From Adiantum capillus-veneris (lineage: Eukaryota > Streptophyta > Polypodiopsida > Polypodiales > Pteridaceae): a DNA stretch of 64,000 nucleotides. Shown one piece after another: positions 1 to 9,895 of the stretch (position 1 is the stretch's first letter; each line of letters opens with the position of its first letter). A program made the translations under genes and the position numbers. The notes below the pieces were generated by a model that was not told the origin of the DNA, searched no databases, and was given only the letters and a program-made list of their open reading frames with translations. Location: NCBI GenBank assembly GCA_014529385.2, contig CM043944.1, positions 45,144,268-45,208,267 of the forward strand, in the 5' to 3' direction.

Positions 1-70
1 AAAACAAGAAAATCATTAGCTTCAGACTTTAAAAGAAACTCCAATAGGATAAAGAGCACGAGTAAAACGA

Positions 71-2019
71 ATGAGAGATGTAGTAAACTTAACAGAAGGT
101 TCTGGACAAAGGAAAAAAAGATTAAAGATTACTAGAGAACATGTGACTAGCCTTTTAGGATTTGATATGTCCAATGTTCAAGAAAGGGTGAGATTTTTGA
201 ATGAGGTAGTGAACAAAATTGACATTTTGAAACTTTTGAAACTTCCTGCAAATCGAACTCAGAAAAAATTAGTATTTCAAAATTTACTGAAAGATATGGG
301 TTTGTTGGTCCAAACTTCTCAAATGCAAGAAGTTTGTGACGTAGTGGGGGTGAGTTGAAGGGGTTAGAGGGCCATCTCTAGAACCTGGTTTCAGGTTTAA
401 GAGTATTACAAGATTAAAGCTTTTGGGTTTCCTAAGCCTCACAATGCTGGGAAAGTAAAGAATCTGTTAAACGAAGAAATACTCAAACATTTTGGAGAGT
501 ACTATCATATAGAAGGAACGATGCCATACAAAAAACAAAAAAAAAATTCTTTTGAGTATAATGTTTTTAATAACTATTGGATGAGTATGAAAAAAAGTTC
601 AATCTGCTATGGTGAGATACCATAACATGTGAGAAGTAGATTGTGAAGGAAAACTTATATTCGTTATAAAATTGGATGAAGCTCAAATTCAAAAATGTCA
701 AAAATGAAAAGAGTGTCCATATTCTTAATGAATAGAGTATTGGATTATAGCTAGGGTAAGCTTGATTCCCCATACCACAAAACTCAATAAAAAATGGAGC
801 TTTGGTGGATTGGAACAACTCAAATACCATTAGAAAATCACGACATTGAAATGGCTATTTTTTGAAGACTCATATCCCTTCTGTTATACAGGACCAAAAT
901 GCAGGTGAACGACTCCGTGTAGATAGCATGGGTGACTTTATTGTAGAATGGCACTTGAGTGCCGACCTAAAAGCATTGAAGTGAATGTTTGGTGTATGTG
1001 GAGGTGCTAGTACCAAGTATCCATGTCTGTATTGCATGGCAAGCACTGGAACAAAAGGATGGCTTGCAGATCATGAGGTTGGAGAAGACACCATCGAGAA
1101 ATAGTGTGAACGTCATCAACTACCCAACGTATTCTATGATTTGGGATCCAATTCTAACAATAGATTAAAAAAATGTACATATATGTACAATGCATGCAGA
1201 GATTAGAATCTTGGACAAATTGCTTCGACTCCATCTTCATTATGCATATTCTATTAAGCCAAGTAAACTTGCAAACGAGTGCATAGAAAAATGAGAGCTT
1301 TGCTCTCTCAAATGGGTTTTCATGGTGGTCAAGTGCATCTAAAAAAAGATCCTACTCTTTCAAAAGGACCGGGTGATGTTTTGTAAGATGTTTCAATGGG
1401 TGGAGCAAAAGTTAGAAGATTTTTTAGTAGCCATGACAATAAACAAGTTAACACTATGTGGAACTGCTGGAAGGATCTTTGTGTAATAACAACCAATGTC
1501 AAAAGTATACCAGATGTAGCCAACAAACGCATGGAAGTGTGGAAGAAGCTCATTTTTTTTGAAAGTTTTGAAACAACAAGTTAGCTCTACCACTTATGCA
1601 GATGACTTTAAAAAGACAATAAAGCTTTTAGTAACTGCTATCACAGATGCTTGGGGAGCAAAAGACATCACATATTACTTGGTGAGTATTCAGTTACTTT
1701 TTAAAGTCTAGATAGTATTTTACATTGCATCCTATGAGTTCAACTAACCTTTTTTCTTAATTTTTAGCATATTCTATACCTGCATGGACCATATTTTGTA
1801 AAACAAGGACCCCTTGCAACATGGAGTACTCAGGGAATGGAAAAATCTCACTATCAAGCGAGGACTTCATTTTTCAGATGTACGAGAAAGGGAGGGGGAC
1901 AAAGAAGGAGCAATGCACTAAACGAATTATTCAATTGGTTCTATAGGAGGCAATTACAACGGATGAGATCAAATAATCATGTTGCTCAACCACAAGTGGA
2001 GATTAACGCTTCACTTTGA
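71..2019 (+). pseudogene. Degenerate transposase-like relic, family unknown
   Basis: Several plus-strand coding blocks lie in order but are broken by stops and frameshifts. The first (71-358) is a 95-residue basic segment with no domain I know. A block near 990-1,080 has a CxxC motif (YPCLYC) after a glycine-rich stretch. The 1,200-1,600 block reads LRLHLHYAYSIKPSKL and continues to about 1,581. A clear GT-AG intron (1,682-1,767) joins GAKDITYYL to HILYLHGPYFVKQ, after which the frame runs to 2,019. The CxxC motif, the long helical region and the H-x-L-x-x-H-GP motif suggest a DNA-transposon protein, but I cannot name the superfamily. Conserved splice sites show it was once an intron-containing gene. 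No terminal inverted repeats were found, and the 5' part may lie outside the window. Confidence 0.4.
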
Positions 2020-2167
2020 AACTTTGTACCGAGCCTTTCTAAAGATATCCAAATTCAAAACAGATATTTTTACGCAAAATATTGTCAATTTTACATCAGT
2101 TTTTGATTTTTTTGGCATCACTAGGCATGTCACCCCTGTATCCCCAAGAAGGTTGAAATTTGTCTCC

Positions 2168-3682
2168 TCAGCTCTGCTGCTGCATAGCTAGAGTAGCAAA
2201 GAAAGTATCCTGCTCTTGAGGCATTGAATCCTGCAACATACCCAAATATTCTAAGTGCTGCAGCTCTCTCAAGTAGCATGATCTTGTTTGCATTGATTTA
2301 AGGGGAGTGCACCCCATAAACCTTAACAATATCTTCAGGGAAAATATTGGAAACTCAGGATCTTCAGAATACTGCATGTGAAAAGCACAAAAGGTGGCAC
2401 TATCCAATGTAGGCATGTAGTGCATGAGAGAGGAGGCATCCCTTCTTGAAGTGCCCTCTATTGCTTTCCCTCTCGAGCCTTTAGCTCTCCCAAGAAAATT
2501 GTCTTTGTCAAGGAGTTCAATCTACAAAACAAGAAATAATGAGTAATTAAAATAAACTTTAAAAAAATGAAGATTTTAGGAAGGGAGATCAAGGTGAAAC
2601 TAAATCTACCTTTTACAACTCATCCTCTGCAATGACTTTTTCTTGAAGGATATTGCATGATCCAGTCATCTCTCTTACGTCAACATCCTTATCAACTTCC
2701 TTTAGCTTAAAGTCTTGCCAAAACATTGGATGCTAAGCTCAACAAGTCTCTTCTCAAAATCCTCATCTTTGAGAGTAGGTTTCTCCTCTTCCACTCTTTT
2801 CATGCATAGAGCAAGTGCATCAGGAGCAGGAAGAAATAATATGTTGGATGTCTGAAGATTAAGTGCCAAAAACTCCTCTTTTGACTCTTCTTTTGTGTCA
2901 ATGAAATCTTTGGCCACCTCAGAAGCTTCAGAAATGGTTGCAATACAATAGTCCTCCCTCGTATTAAGCAGACATTGAATATGACAGAGAGGCATATACT
3001 CTTTTTTGTTGATATAGAAGTAGGGAAGGTGTGGAACAATAAGGGAGGCCTCAGACACCTCTACTTCCTCTATGGGCTCATCAATGACAGTACTAGCTCT
3101 AAATTGAGCCACATCAAAATTTGAACTCTCCTGCTCCTTAGCAGTAGCATCAATTTCCTCCTCCTCTAGAATTTCACTTTTCTCAAGCTATAAGACTGTG
3201 GAAACATTTGTATTTGTTCCCTGTTTGTCTGTATCTTTCACTTCATCACCTTTGCCTTGCATATAAACTTTAAGGAACAAAAAGGAAAGAAATGAAACTT
3301 CTTTTGGAACTAGGTTGTTGCAAGGCTTTGAATGTAATTGACAAGAAATGGTAGGTGGACAAACAAATAAAGTCTGCTTAGAAAATCTTCCAAACCTCCT
3401 TGTTACTTTGCCTTTCTCAATTGAGTTGGTAGTAAATTCATTTAGATGGCAATAAGTCTTACCATCCAAAACCAAACACTTACCCTCAATTGCCTCTTCA
3501 AACTCTTTAAATTCTTCTAACAAAAAGTCCTTCAATTTGTCTAGCATCACTGCAAGATCAAACAAAGGATTGAATATTTCATATGCCTTGGTGTACACTT
3601 CCATGTCACCACCATCCATGACAGCAACCAAGAGCTTCTCACTTGGGCTCTCCTCTAAAATCTCTTCACGACCTTCACTCAT
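2168..3682 (-). pseudogene. Decayed acidic multi-exon gene of unknown function
   Basis: The minus strand has a 164-codon frame (3,682-3,188) and a 136-codon frame (3,112-2,702) that are in phase and separated by one TAG at 3,190-3,188; the sequence between stays acidic and coding-like (ILEEEEIDATAKEQE). Downstream there is a short open block near 2,700-2,612, then after a likely acceptor (TTTTGTAG, about 2,528-2,521) an 85-codon block from 2,425 to 2,168. A possible donor (GTAAGA) lies at 3,462-3,457, so the TAG could sit in an intron, but the one pairing I tried is not in frame. The protein is rich in Glu, Lys and Leu, probably helical, with no recognised domain. It diverges from the H3-like gene and may share its promoter. 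Decayed host gene or transposon cargo are both possible. Confidence 0.35.
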
Positions 3683-3699
3683 GATTTGGTTGAAAAGAG

Positions 3700-3930
3700 T
3701 TGGAAGGAAGCAAGCCCAAAACGAAGCGATAGAGTCACGACCAAGATCTTGCTATATACTCCTATCACTTCATGCAGTGGCTTAGGCCATGGAAGCAAAA
3801 CCCAAACGGAGCGATAGAGGTACAAGCCACACTCTGCTGGCTACGGTTATCGCATTGTGTAGGTGGTTAAGAACGTGCCAATAAAACCCGAACGGAGAGA
3901 TAGCGCAATGAGGCAAACTTTGGAAGCACC
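3700..3930. repeat. Degenerate tandem repeat, about 83-bp period
   Basis: Three imperfect copies begin near 3,715, 3,799 and 3,885, each carrying a core like AAACGGAGCGATAGAG. They lie in the presumed 5' leader of the minus-strand acidic gene. Confidence 0.5.
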
Positions 3931-4084
3931 CAGCCTCGCGTCGTGCAAGACAAGCGTGATGGATAAGGAGAGAGAGCTCTAAAATATAGTTGAAGTGAGA
4001 GAACTAGAGAGCTTGAAAGCTTAATTTTATAGGGTTCTCGCATCTTGCGGCACAAACTAAAAATAACACGCCAAAAAAATACAA

Positions 4085-4225
4085 GATCAAGCTTATATAA
4101 GGAGTAAAGAATGACCATTATTGACACGTGTCACTCATGCACACGTGCCATGTGGAAAAATTTCAACGGACACTGTACGGATTGTCGGATGTATAAAAAG
4201 CTCATGTCACGTGTTCATTTTCATT
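4085..4225. promoter_or_regulatory. Possible bidirectional promoter with three G-boxes
   Basis: The spacer between the minus-strand acidic gene and the plus-strand H3-like gene holds a TATA-like CTTATATAAGG (about 4,092-4,102), readable on either strand, and a plus-strand TATAAAAAG at 4,192-4,200. Three CACGTG G-boxes lie at 4,125-4,130 (inside the 10-bp palindrome GACACGTGTC), 4,142-4,147 and 4,208-4,213. G-boxes bind plant bZIP and bHLH factors. Promoter function is inferred from motif clustering and divergent gene order. Confidence 0.5.
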
Positions 4226-4394
4226 TCCCCCAAACAACACGTTCACGTCGTTTCGTACCTAGTATCCTCCGCATCTCTTCTTTAATCTTATGTTGCATTT
4301 TCGTCATCAACCCACACACGGCCTTTTGCGATATTTCATCTAACCTGCCCAAGTGACACGATATCAAATGCTTGCAAACTTCAAGAGTACCTCT

Positions 4395-4725
4395 GATCGT
4401 GTCCTGCGGTATTACTTCAACTTCCCGCACGACGCGATAGCGAGCACTTCCAGACTGTGGGAGGAGATCTTATCGCTTCCTGTTATATTTATTCAAGTTC
4501 GAATCCTTATGATGCAATCGCGAGCACATCCAGATTGTGGGAGGACCTCCTATTGCTTCTTGCGGTATTTCTTATAGTGTCCTCACGACGTGATAGGGGG
4601 CATTTCCAGACTACTGTGGGAGGACGTCCTATTGCGTCCTGCGGTATTTCTTCAGCCTCCCTCACGACGTGATAGCGTGCTCTTCCAGGCTGTGGAAGGT
4701 CTTCTTATTGCATTGTTCGGGATAT
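4395..4725. repeat. Minisatellite, about four copies of a 78-bp unit
   Basis: Imperfect direct repeats with cores CGATAGCGAGCACTTCCAG, GACTGTGGGAGGA and CCTGCGGTATT recur about every 76-80 bp. The array lies between the putative promoter and the H3-like exon, where a first exon or intron would be expected. No convincing N-terminal histone exon was found in it. Confidence 0.65.
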
Positions 4726-4781
4726 TTTAGGAGTCTCTTGAACTTCTTGCGGGCCTTGTTTTGACTAATTTTGTGGCAAAG

Positions 4782-5365
4782 GACAAAGCACTTTCCGACC
4801 ATCAAATGGCAATGACAAAGCAAACAAGAAGAAAAGTTTACCAAGCTCGAAAGATAATGATGACAACCAGGAAGAATTAGTTGGGAAGAAAGAAGAGAAA
4901 CCATATACACAACCTCGCCAGGGGGCTACTGCTAGGAAGAGATTTAATTATCAAGTCAAATCTCTAAGGGAGAAAAGGAAAGCACAGAAGTCTTCTTGTC
5001 TTCTTATTCCAAAGCTACCCTTCATGAGAGTTTTCAAAGAAATATCAGATAGACTTGTGAGCATGATGAATATCAAAACCTTTGTTTCAATAAGGTGGCA
5101 ATCTCAAGCCTTGATGTGCCTTCAGGAGGCTACTGAGGATTTCCTTATAGACTTTATAAATGATAGCTACATTGCAGCTGCATTTGCTCACAAGGTCACA
5201 CTGATGAGCAAAGAATTTGTGCTTGTGTCAAGGTTGAGGTACAAGTTTGATAAGGCTCTTGAGCTTATTCCTAGTGAGGACCTTAGGGCCTTCCAAATTT
5301 TAAATATCTCCCCTTCCAGGCAGCAGAATAATTCATATACCCCTATGTTGAAGGGTAAATCTTAA
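4782..5365 (+). CDS. Histone H3 variant, CENH3-like (exon with full histone fold)
   Basis: An open frame runs from just after an in-frame stop (4,766-4,768) to TAA at 5,363-5,365. It starts with a basic, low-complexity tail, then reads through a complete H3-type fold: a segment resembling the H3 alpha-N/alpha-1 start (LLIPKLPF), alpha-1 (FKEISDRL), loop 1, alpha-2 (RWQSQALMCLQEATEDFLI), and alpha-3 (HKVTLMSKEFVLVSRL). Centromeric H3 rather than canonical H3 is suggested by Trp at 5,096-5,098 where H3 has Phe, by the ED pair in alpha-2, by VTLM, and by a loop 1 several residues longer than in H3. About 40 extra residues follow alpha-3. The first in-frame ATG (5,024) lies inside the fold, so the N-terminus must come from an upstream exon; AG at 4,780-4,781 is a possible acceptor. 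The tail is short and unlike canonical H3. It could be a functional variant, a pseudogene or captured cargo. Confidence 0.7.
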
Positions 5366-5860
5366 ATCCTAACCATTTATAATATTATGTGGTATTCCTA
5401 GCTAATTGTTATTTTTTTGTAGAGTACATTGGAGTCTTATTGTCTTCAATCTTTTGGAGAAAGATATTATATTTATGAATTCATTGTCAAGTATCCATGG
5501 GAGAAGTAAATTGTAAGTATAAAGTAAGATGTATGCTTGATGGCCCATTGTTTTCTATTAGTAACTTTTTGATTGATGTCTTCTTGCAGTGCTGCCAAAC
5601 TTATTGTTGGTCATCTGAGTACCACAAATAATGATTACAATATAAAAGGTTTCAAGTACTACAATCAAAAGTATCTTTACAAACAGACTCAACATCTTGT
5701 GGATGAAGGGTGCTTGCCAATGCATGGAGATATCGTGAGTCAAGGTGCAGGATGACTACACTCACTGTAAGTGTGTATCTCATGTGCCATTGATTTGTTT
5801 TCAGATTAGCTTAGTGTTTTCAGATTTCAGCAGACAGCCCAATGTTTCAGTTTTCAGCCT
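5366..5860 (+). other. Possible downstream exons or 3' region of the H3-like gene
   Basis: There are splice-like signals: a donor-like GGTAAATC near 5,352, an acceptor TTTTTTGTAG near 5,414-5,423, and CTTCTTGCAG near 5,580-5,589 followed by a short open frame to 5,755 (begins SAAKLIVGHLSTTNNDYN). The product is not recognised and I cannot prove these exons join the histone exon. Confidence 0.25.
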
Positions 5861-6360
5861 TGATACCATCGTCGTCGACACCATCATCGTCGTCCCCATC
5901 GCCATTGTCGTCGAAGTCCCTATCTAGACGACGACACCATCGCCATCATTGTTGCAGATCCCTATCTTGACGATGGCACCTTCATCATCGTCATCGCAGT
6001 CCCGGATTTGACGATGACACCATCGTCGTCATCGTCACAGTGACCATCATCGTCGTCGACATAGACCAGCAGTACCCGTCGTCGACGTTATCGTCTTCAA
6101 TATAGACTCCATCGTCGACATCACCGTCTTCGACATAGAACCGTCGTCAACTTCACCGTCATCGACACAAAACCGTCATCGAATTCACCATCGTCGACAA
6201 AGACTTTTAGTACCTCATCGTCTTCGACATAGACCTCGTCGTCGACCTCCCCGTCTTTGACATAGAACCTCAATACCTCAGTACCCCTTCAGTACCTCAG
6301 TACCCAGTACCCAGCATGAGTAGCATCAGTACCCATTAGCATCAGCATCTCAGCATTTAG
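5860..6360. repeat. Degenerate trinucleotide (GTC/ATC) low-complexity tract
   Basis: About 400 bp consist of imperfect CGTCGT, CATCAT and CGTCGAC triplets, followed by runs of CAGTACC and CAGCAT. In one frame the first part reads as a Val/Ile-rich string. It looks like an expanded and diverged microsatellite. Confidence 0.7.
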
Positions 6361-6582
6361 TCATTGTATCAGCATTGTGCAAGAATAAAAAAAGTACTTA
6401 CTCTGGCAACAGAGCAAGGGGGCCCATGAGGGTTGGGACCCCACATCCCTGTGTCGTCTCTTTTCTCTCTCTCATCTCTCTTTCTTTCAATTCAGTTCAA
6501 TCCTTTCAAGTGAAGTAAAGTGTCCCTTGTGTTTGTTTGCGGAGTACTAGATCCGAGCAAAATCTTTATTCTCTTCCGCTGC

Positions 6583-6585
<3 letters not shown>

Positions 6586-6674
<89 letters not shown>
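6586..6674. repeat. Compound (TC)n(AC)n microsatellite
   Basis: A near-perfect CT run (about 6,590-6,639) passes directly into a CA run (6,640-6,674). The long reading frames across it on both strands are artefacts of the dinucleotide. Confidence 0.95.
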
Positions 6675-6676
<2 letters not shown>

Positions 6677-6756
6677 CAGAGATCCCAGTGTAGTGTAAGC
6701 ACAACTCCCAAAACGTCTCTCTCGCTCTCTATAGTATGTCTCGCATGCCCTTCTTA

Positions 6757-7210
6757 GGTTGGGTTCACATCGGACGGCGGAAGGAATTGGAAAAGCTTGT
6801 AAACCAACAAGAAAGTGCCATGTGGACCTTACTGTTTACATAGGGTGATGGAAAAGTGAGATGGTGAGTGCCACATCGTGGAAGAGAAAAAGGGAATTTG
6901 TTCCGACCCCCCTCCCCCCCCCCCCCCTCTCGAAGTTCTTTCTTCCACCCTCCACCTTGGCAAAAAGTGTCATGTTGGCACCAATCACATGAAACTAAAC
7001 CTCCCACCATTTTGTCCACGCTTGCCTCCTCCTCTTTCTTCCGCCGCCACCGCCCGGCGTTCACATTAGATGGTGGTAGAAAATTGCCTCACATTTTCCT
7101 CCGGTGGCAATGTGAACACATGGCCGGAGGAAGAGAACGTTTGCAAGCTTTTCCACCGGGAAGAGCTCATAACGTGTCATGTTTTTCGTCGCCTCGATGT
7201 GAACCCAGCC
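6757..7210. mobile_element. Tourist-like MITE, copy 1
   Basis: A 454-bp non-coding element has terminal inverted repeats GGTTGGGTTCACATCG (left) and its imperfect complement (right end GATGTGAACCCAGCC). It is flanked by TTA on the left and TGA on the right, consistent with a mutated 3-bp PIF/Harbinger-type duplication. Inside are a poly-C tract (about 6,907-6,928) and a TTCCACCCTCCACCT block shared with copy 2. No transposase is encoded. Superfamily assignment rests on the 3-bp TAA/TTA-type duplication, clearer in copy 2. Confidence 0.7.
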
Positions 7211-7239
7211 TGAATCCCACATTGCTAAGGTGCTCTCTG

Positions 7240-7273
7240 TGCGAGTGCTCTCTCTCTCTCTCTCTCTCTCTCA

Positions 7274-7317
<44 letters not shown>
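7240..7317. repeat. Compound (TC)n(AC)n microsatellite
   Basis: A CT run is followed by a CA run, in the same order as at 6,586-6,674; the two flank MITE copy 1. Confidence 0.95.
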
Positions 7318-7319
<2 letters not shown>

Positions 7320-7401
7320 CACACGGGACACCTTCATGCGCATGTATTGCTGCTTGCTGGAGGGCAGAAGCACTGTGTGTACGAGGGGGCAGAGGTGGGT
7401 A

Positions 7402-7406
<5 letters not shown>

Positions 7407-7497
<91 letters not shown>
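7407..7497. repeat. (GA)n microsatellite, about 90 bp
   Basis: A near-perfect GA run. Open frames through it are artefacts. Confidence 0.95.
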
Positions 7498-7500
<3 letters not shown>

Positions 7501-7589
7501 AGCGACTGCCTACTTCATAAGCGGGCGATAGAGAGAGAGGGCTGAGCACAAAGGTGTTTTGCATGGAGGTTGCCATCCTCAGCATATTC

Positions 7590-7883
7590 TTAGAACATGT
7601 CACATAATTTTTCGAGGGTTGGAGCATATTGGGCCCCGAAAGAATCAAGGAATTCCACAATGATTTCGTCATCATCTTTTGCGATAGAATTCTCCACACA
7701 ACAAGTGTGAGAGTAGGGGGCAGTGCCGGCCTCAACGAGCGCATGTTCCATTAGGGACAAGTTTGAAGCCATAGGTGCAACATTAAATATTGCGGCCCCA
7801 GAAGGGGTGTTTCCGAGTTGGGTTATAGTAGCAGGAGAAGCCGCAACTACTGCTTCATGTGCATTTGTATTTTTGCGCATCAC
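7590..7883 (-). CDS. Small unrecognised open frame
   Basis: A 97-codon minus-strand frame begins MMRKNTNAHEAVVAAS and ends LEKLCDMF. It has a balanced, protein-like composition with an acidic patch (AKDDDEIIVEFLD) but no domain I recognise. No clear promoter or splice partner was seen. It may be a gene fragment or chance. Confidence 0.2.
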   Translation of the reverse strand: MMRKNTNAHEAVVAASPATITQLGNTPSGAAIFNVAPMASNLSLMEHALVEAGTAPYSHTCCVENSIAKDDDEIIVEFLDSFGAQYAPTLEKLCDMF

Positions 7884-8029
7884 TTGCTAGAAAGCTCAGC
7901 CTAATTATCGAACTCTCAACAGACGTGGCAAAACTGGCAAGCGGTGCGCCCAGTTAAAGTGTCCCCCCCCCCCCCCCCAATTATTAGGATGAATATAATA
8001 TCTAAAGGGCTGCTTTCAGTGCTGTGTGT

Positions 8030-8140
8030 TATACCTTGCTGGAATGAACAGCGCCTGTGGGCGCGACCACCTGTGTTCAAACCTCGCGACGTGTAGACTT
8101 GACTTTGTGTTTATTCCTAAGGTGTGTTTAAAAACTTTTG
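8030..8140 (+). mobile_element. Possible tRNA-derived SINE head
   Basis: The stretch around 8,041-8,090 reads like an RNA polymerase III promoter: a weak A-box-like GGAATGAACAGCGCCTG, then a B-box-like GTGTTCAAACCTC about 30 bp downstream. No target duplication or simple tail was found, so this is tentative. Confidence 0.3.
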
Positions 8141-8489
8141 GTGAATGAACCTCACAGCGAATGAACCAACTCTCGACCTATTCACCTTCTAAACAGGTTG
8201 TCCCTGTGGCCACGTGGCAAGCTCTCAAGGATGCCACATCCTTGAGAGTCCGATATTTAGAATGAGCCCTTGCGGAATAGACCATCGCTTGCAACGTAGA
8301 GTGTGCACGATTTCTTGATTATCACGAGGAGCAAGAGCATCATATTGAGGCCTCACCAGGGCTAGTAGGGCTTTATCACATCTTTCAATCATCATCAAGG
8401 GGTGTACGAAGACGAGGTAAATTGCGGAGGGTGGTTTGACATCGCATTAATGATCGCGATGTAGAGAATGCAACATGTGAGCTCACCTT

Positions 8490-8850
8490 GGAGAGCACGA
8501 CACCAAGATGAGGGCTGCAACCATTGGTGTTGAAGTCGAGAGGGAAGGTGAAGGATAGATGTTGAGAAAGGGGGGGGGGGGGGGGGGATTTAGCATTGGC
8601 AGTACCTGTAACTAAGATGAGGGCTACACTGCTGGTGGTGCAGTCGAGAGGGGCAATCTCTGGTGTTGAAGTCGAGAGGGAAGGCGATGAGAGGAAGCAC
8701 AATGTTGAGGCAGAGGACGAGGAGGAGGAGTCAACGTTTGCAGCACTAGCAACGTGCAATAGACATGTAACCAAGATGGGGGTTGCATTGCTAGTGCTGA
8801 AGTCGAGAGGGAAGGCGATGAGAGAAAGGCCAAATGTTGAGGTAGGCCAA
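8490..8850. repeat. Degenerate tandem repeat built on GAAGTCGAGAGGGAAGG
   Basis: Copies of AAGATGAGGGCT...GAAGTCGAGAGGGAAGG recur near 8,500, 8,615-8,690 and 8,775-8,820, with a poly-G tract (about 8,571-8,587) between the first and second. No gene is supported. Confidence 0.6.
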
Positions 8851-8896
8851 TCTTCCCGTGTATGACTTTTTTATATGGAGTTTACGTGACTCAACC

Positions 8897-8988
8897 CATG
8901 TATTGTAAGCCCGAGCATTACATTGTATGCATTGCCTTGTTTCAATGCAATGTATTGTAGACCCAAACATTACATTGCAGGCATGTCT
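8897..8988. repeat. Short direct repeat, about 36-bp units
   Basis: ATGTATTGTAAGCCCGAGC and ATGTATTGTAGACCCAAAC, each followed by ATTACATTG, occur about 50 bp apart. Confidence 0.6.
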
Positions 8989-9267
8989 CGTGATTTTATC
9001 ACTTGTTGATCTACAAAGGCCTTAGTGTTAGTTTGTTGAGGGAGTCTCAAATGGATCCTACAAATATTTTTGGTCTCAGAGTTACCCTAGAGGCCTAGAC
9101 AACCTATTTTTTTCTTGGGGAATTGAAGGACGCTCTCTCACTTGAATGTCTCCTTGAAACTCTATCAATCTCTCTTTTCTTTTAGACTTTAGGGGGTCTC
9201 TTTGGGTCTCCACTCTCTTGCTTGGGGAGGTGGGTCCCCTCCTTTGTGAGATCAATAGTGTCACTAA

Positions 9268-9424
9268 GGTTGGGTTCACATCAGGTGGTAGTAAAAGCGA
9301 TGAGGGCCTATCTACCTATGATCACCTACCAACTGGTGCCATTTGTTCACATCAAGGGACAGAGGAATAGGGTGACACCCACCACATCGTGGAAGAGATC
9401 CCTCGAGTTTGTGCCCCCCCCCAC
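9268..9424. mobile_element. Tourist-like MITE copy 2, left part (interrupted)
   Basis: It starts with GGTTGGGTTCACATC after a TAA flank and matches copy 1 (6,757-7,210) in the ACATCGTGGAAGAGA block and poly-C tract. It is cut at the poly-C tract by the MULE, whose 9-bp target duplication CCCCCCCAC is 9,416-9,424. Confidence 0.75.
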
Positions 9425-9895
9425 CCTCGTCTATATGTAACACGGGGTCCAACTCAAGGGATCAAAGGTGGGAGTGAAAAGTTGGATCAAGATTCAATGA
9501 GGACCGCGGATTTTTTCGGCGCCGTGCAAAAAGTAATCTCTGCACAGTCATCACTTTCGGCGGCGGGGCACGGCGCCTTTTATTTGTGCATTGAAGTCAA
9601 GCTTAAAGTAGATTCTTTCATTTATGATTCTTGCAAGTATACTCAGCATTCACTCATTCTACTTTAAAGATTTTAACTCTCTACTCAGATCAAAGTAACG
9701 CAGAGACCCACACTGTATGTAATCTCGGTACACTGTGTGTAATCTCGGCACAGGGCCAAAAAATTGGGCCTCTCCCTATCCCTCTCCATTGCACACGCAC
9801 ACGTGCGTGCACACATACACACACAGTAACATTCACACTCACGGACGGAAAGAAGTGTGCTTTCTCATCCAATCACCCTCAATCAAAACCAAGTG

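Noticed and set aside
6868-7545. Open frames of 225 and 90 codons on the plus strand
   Set aside because: They are made of MITE sequence, CT/CA/GA dinucleotide runs and poly-C; translations are Ser-Leu, Thr-His and Arg-Glu repeats.
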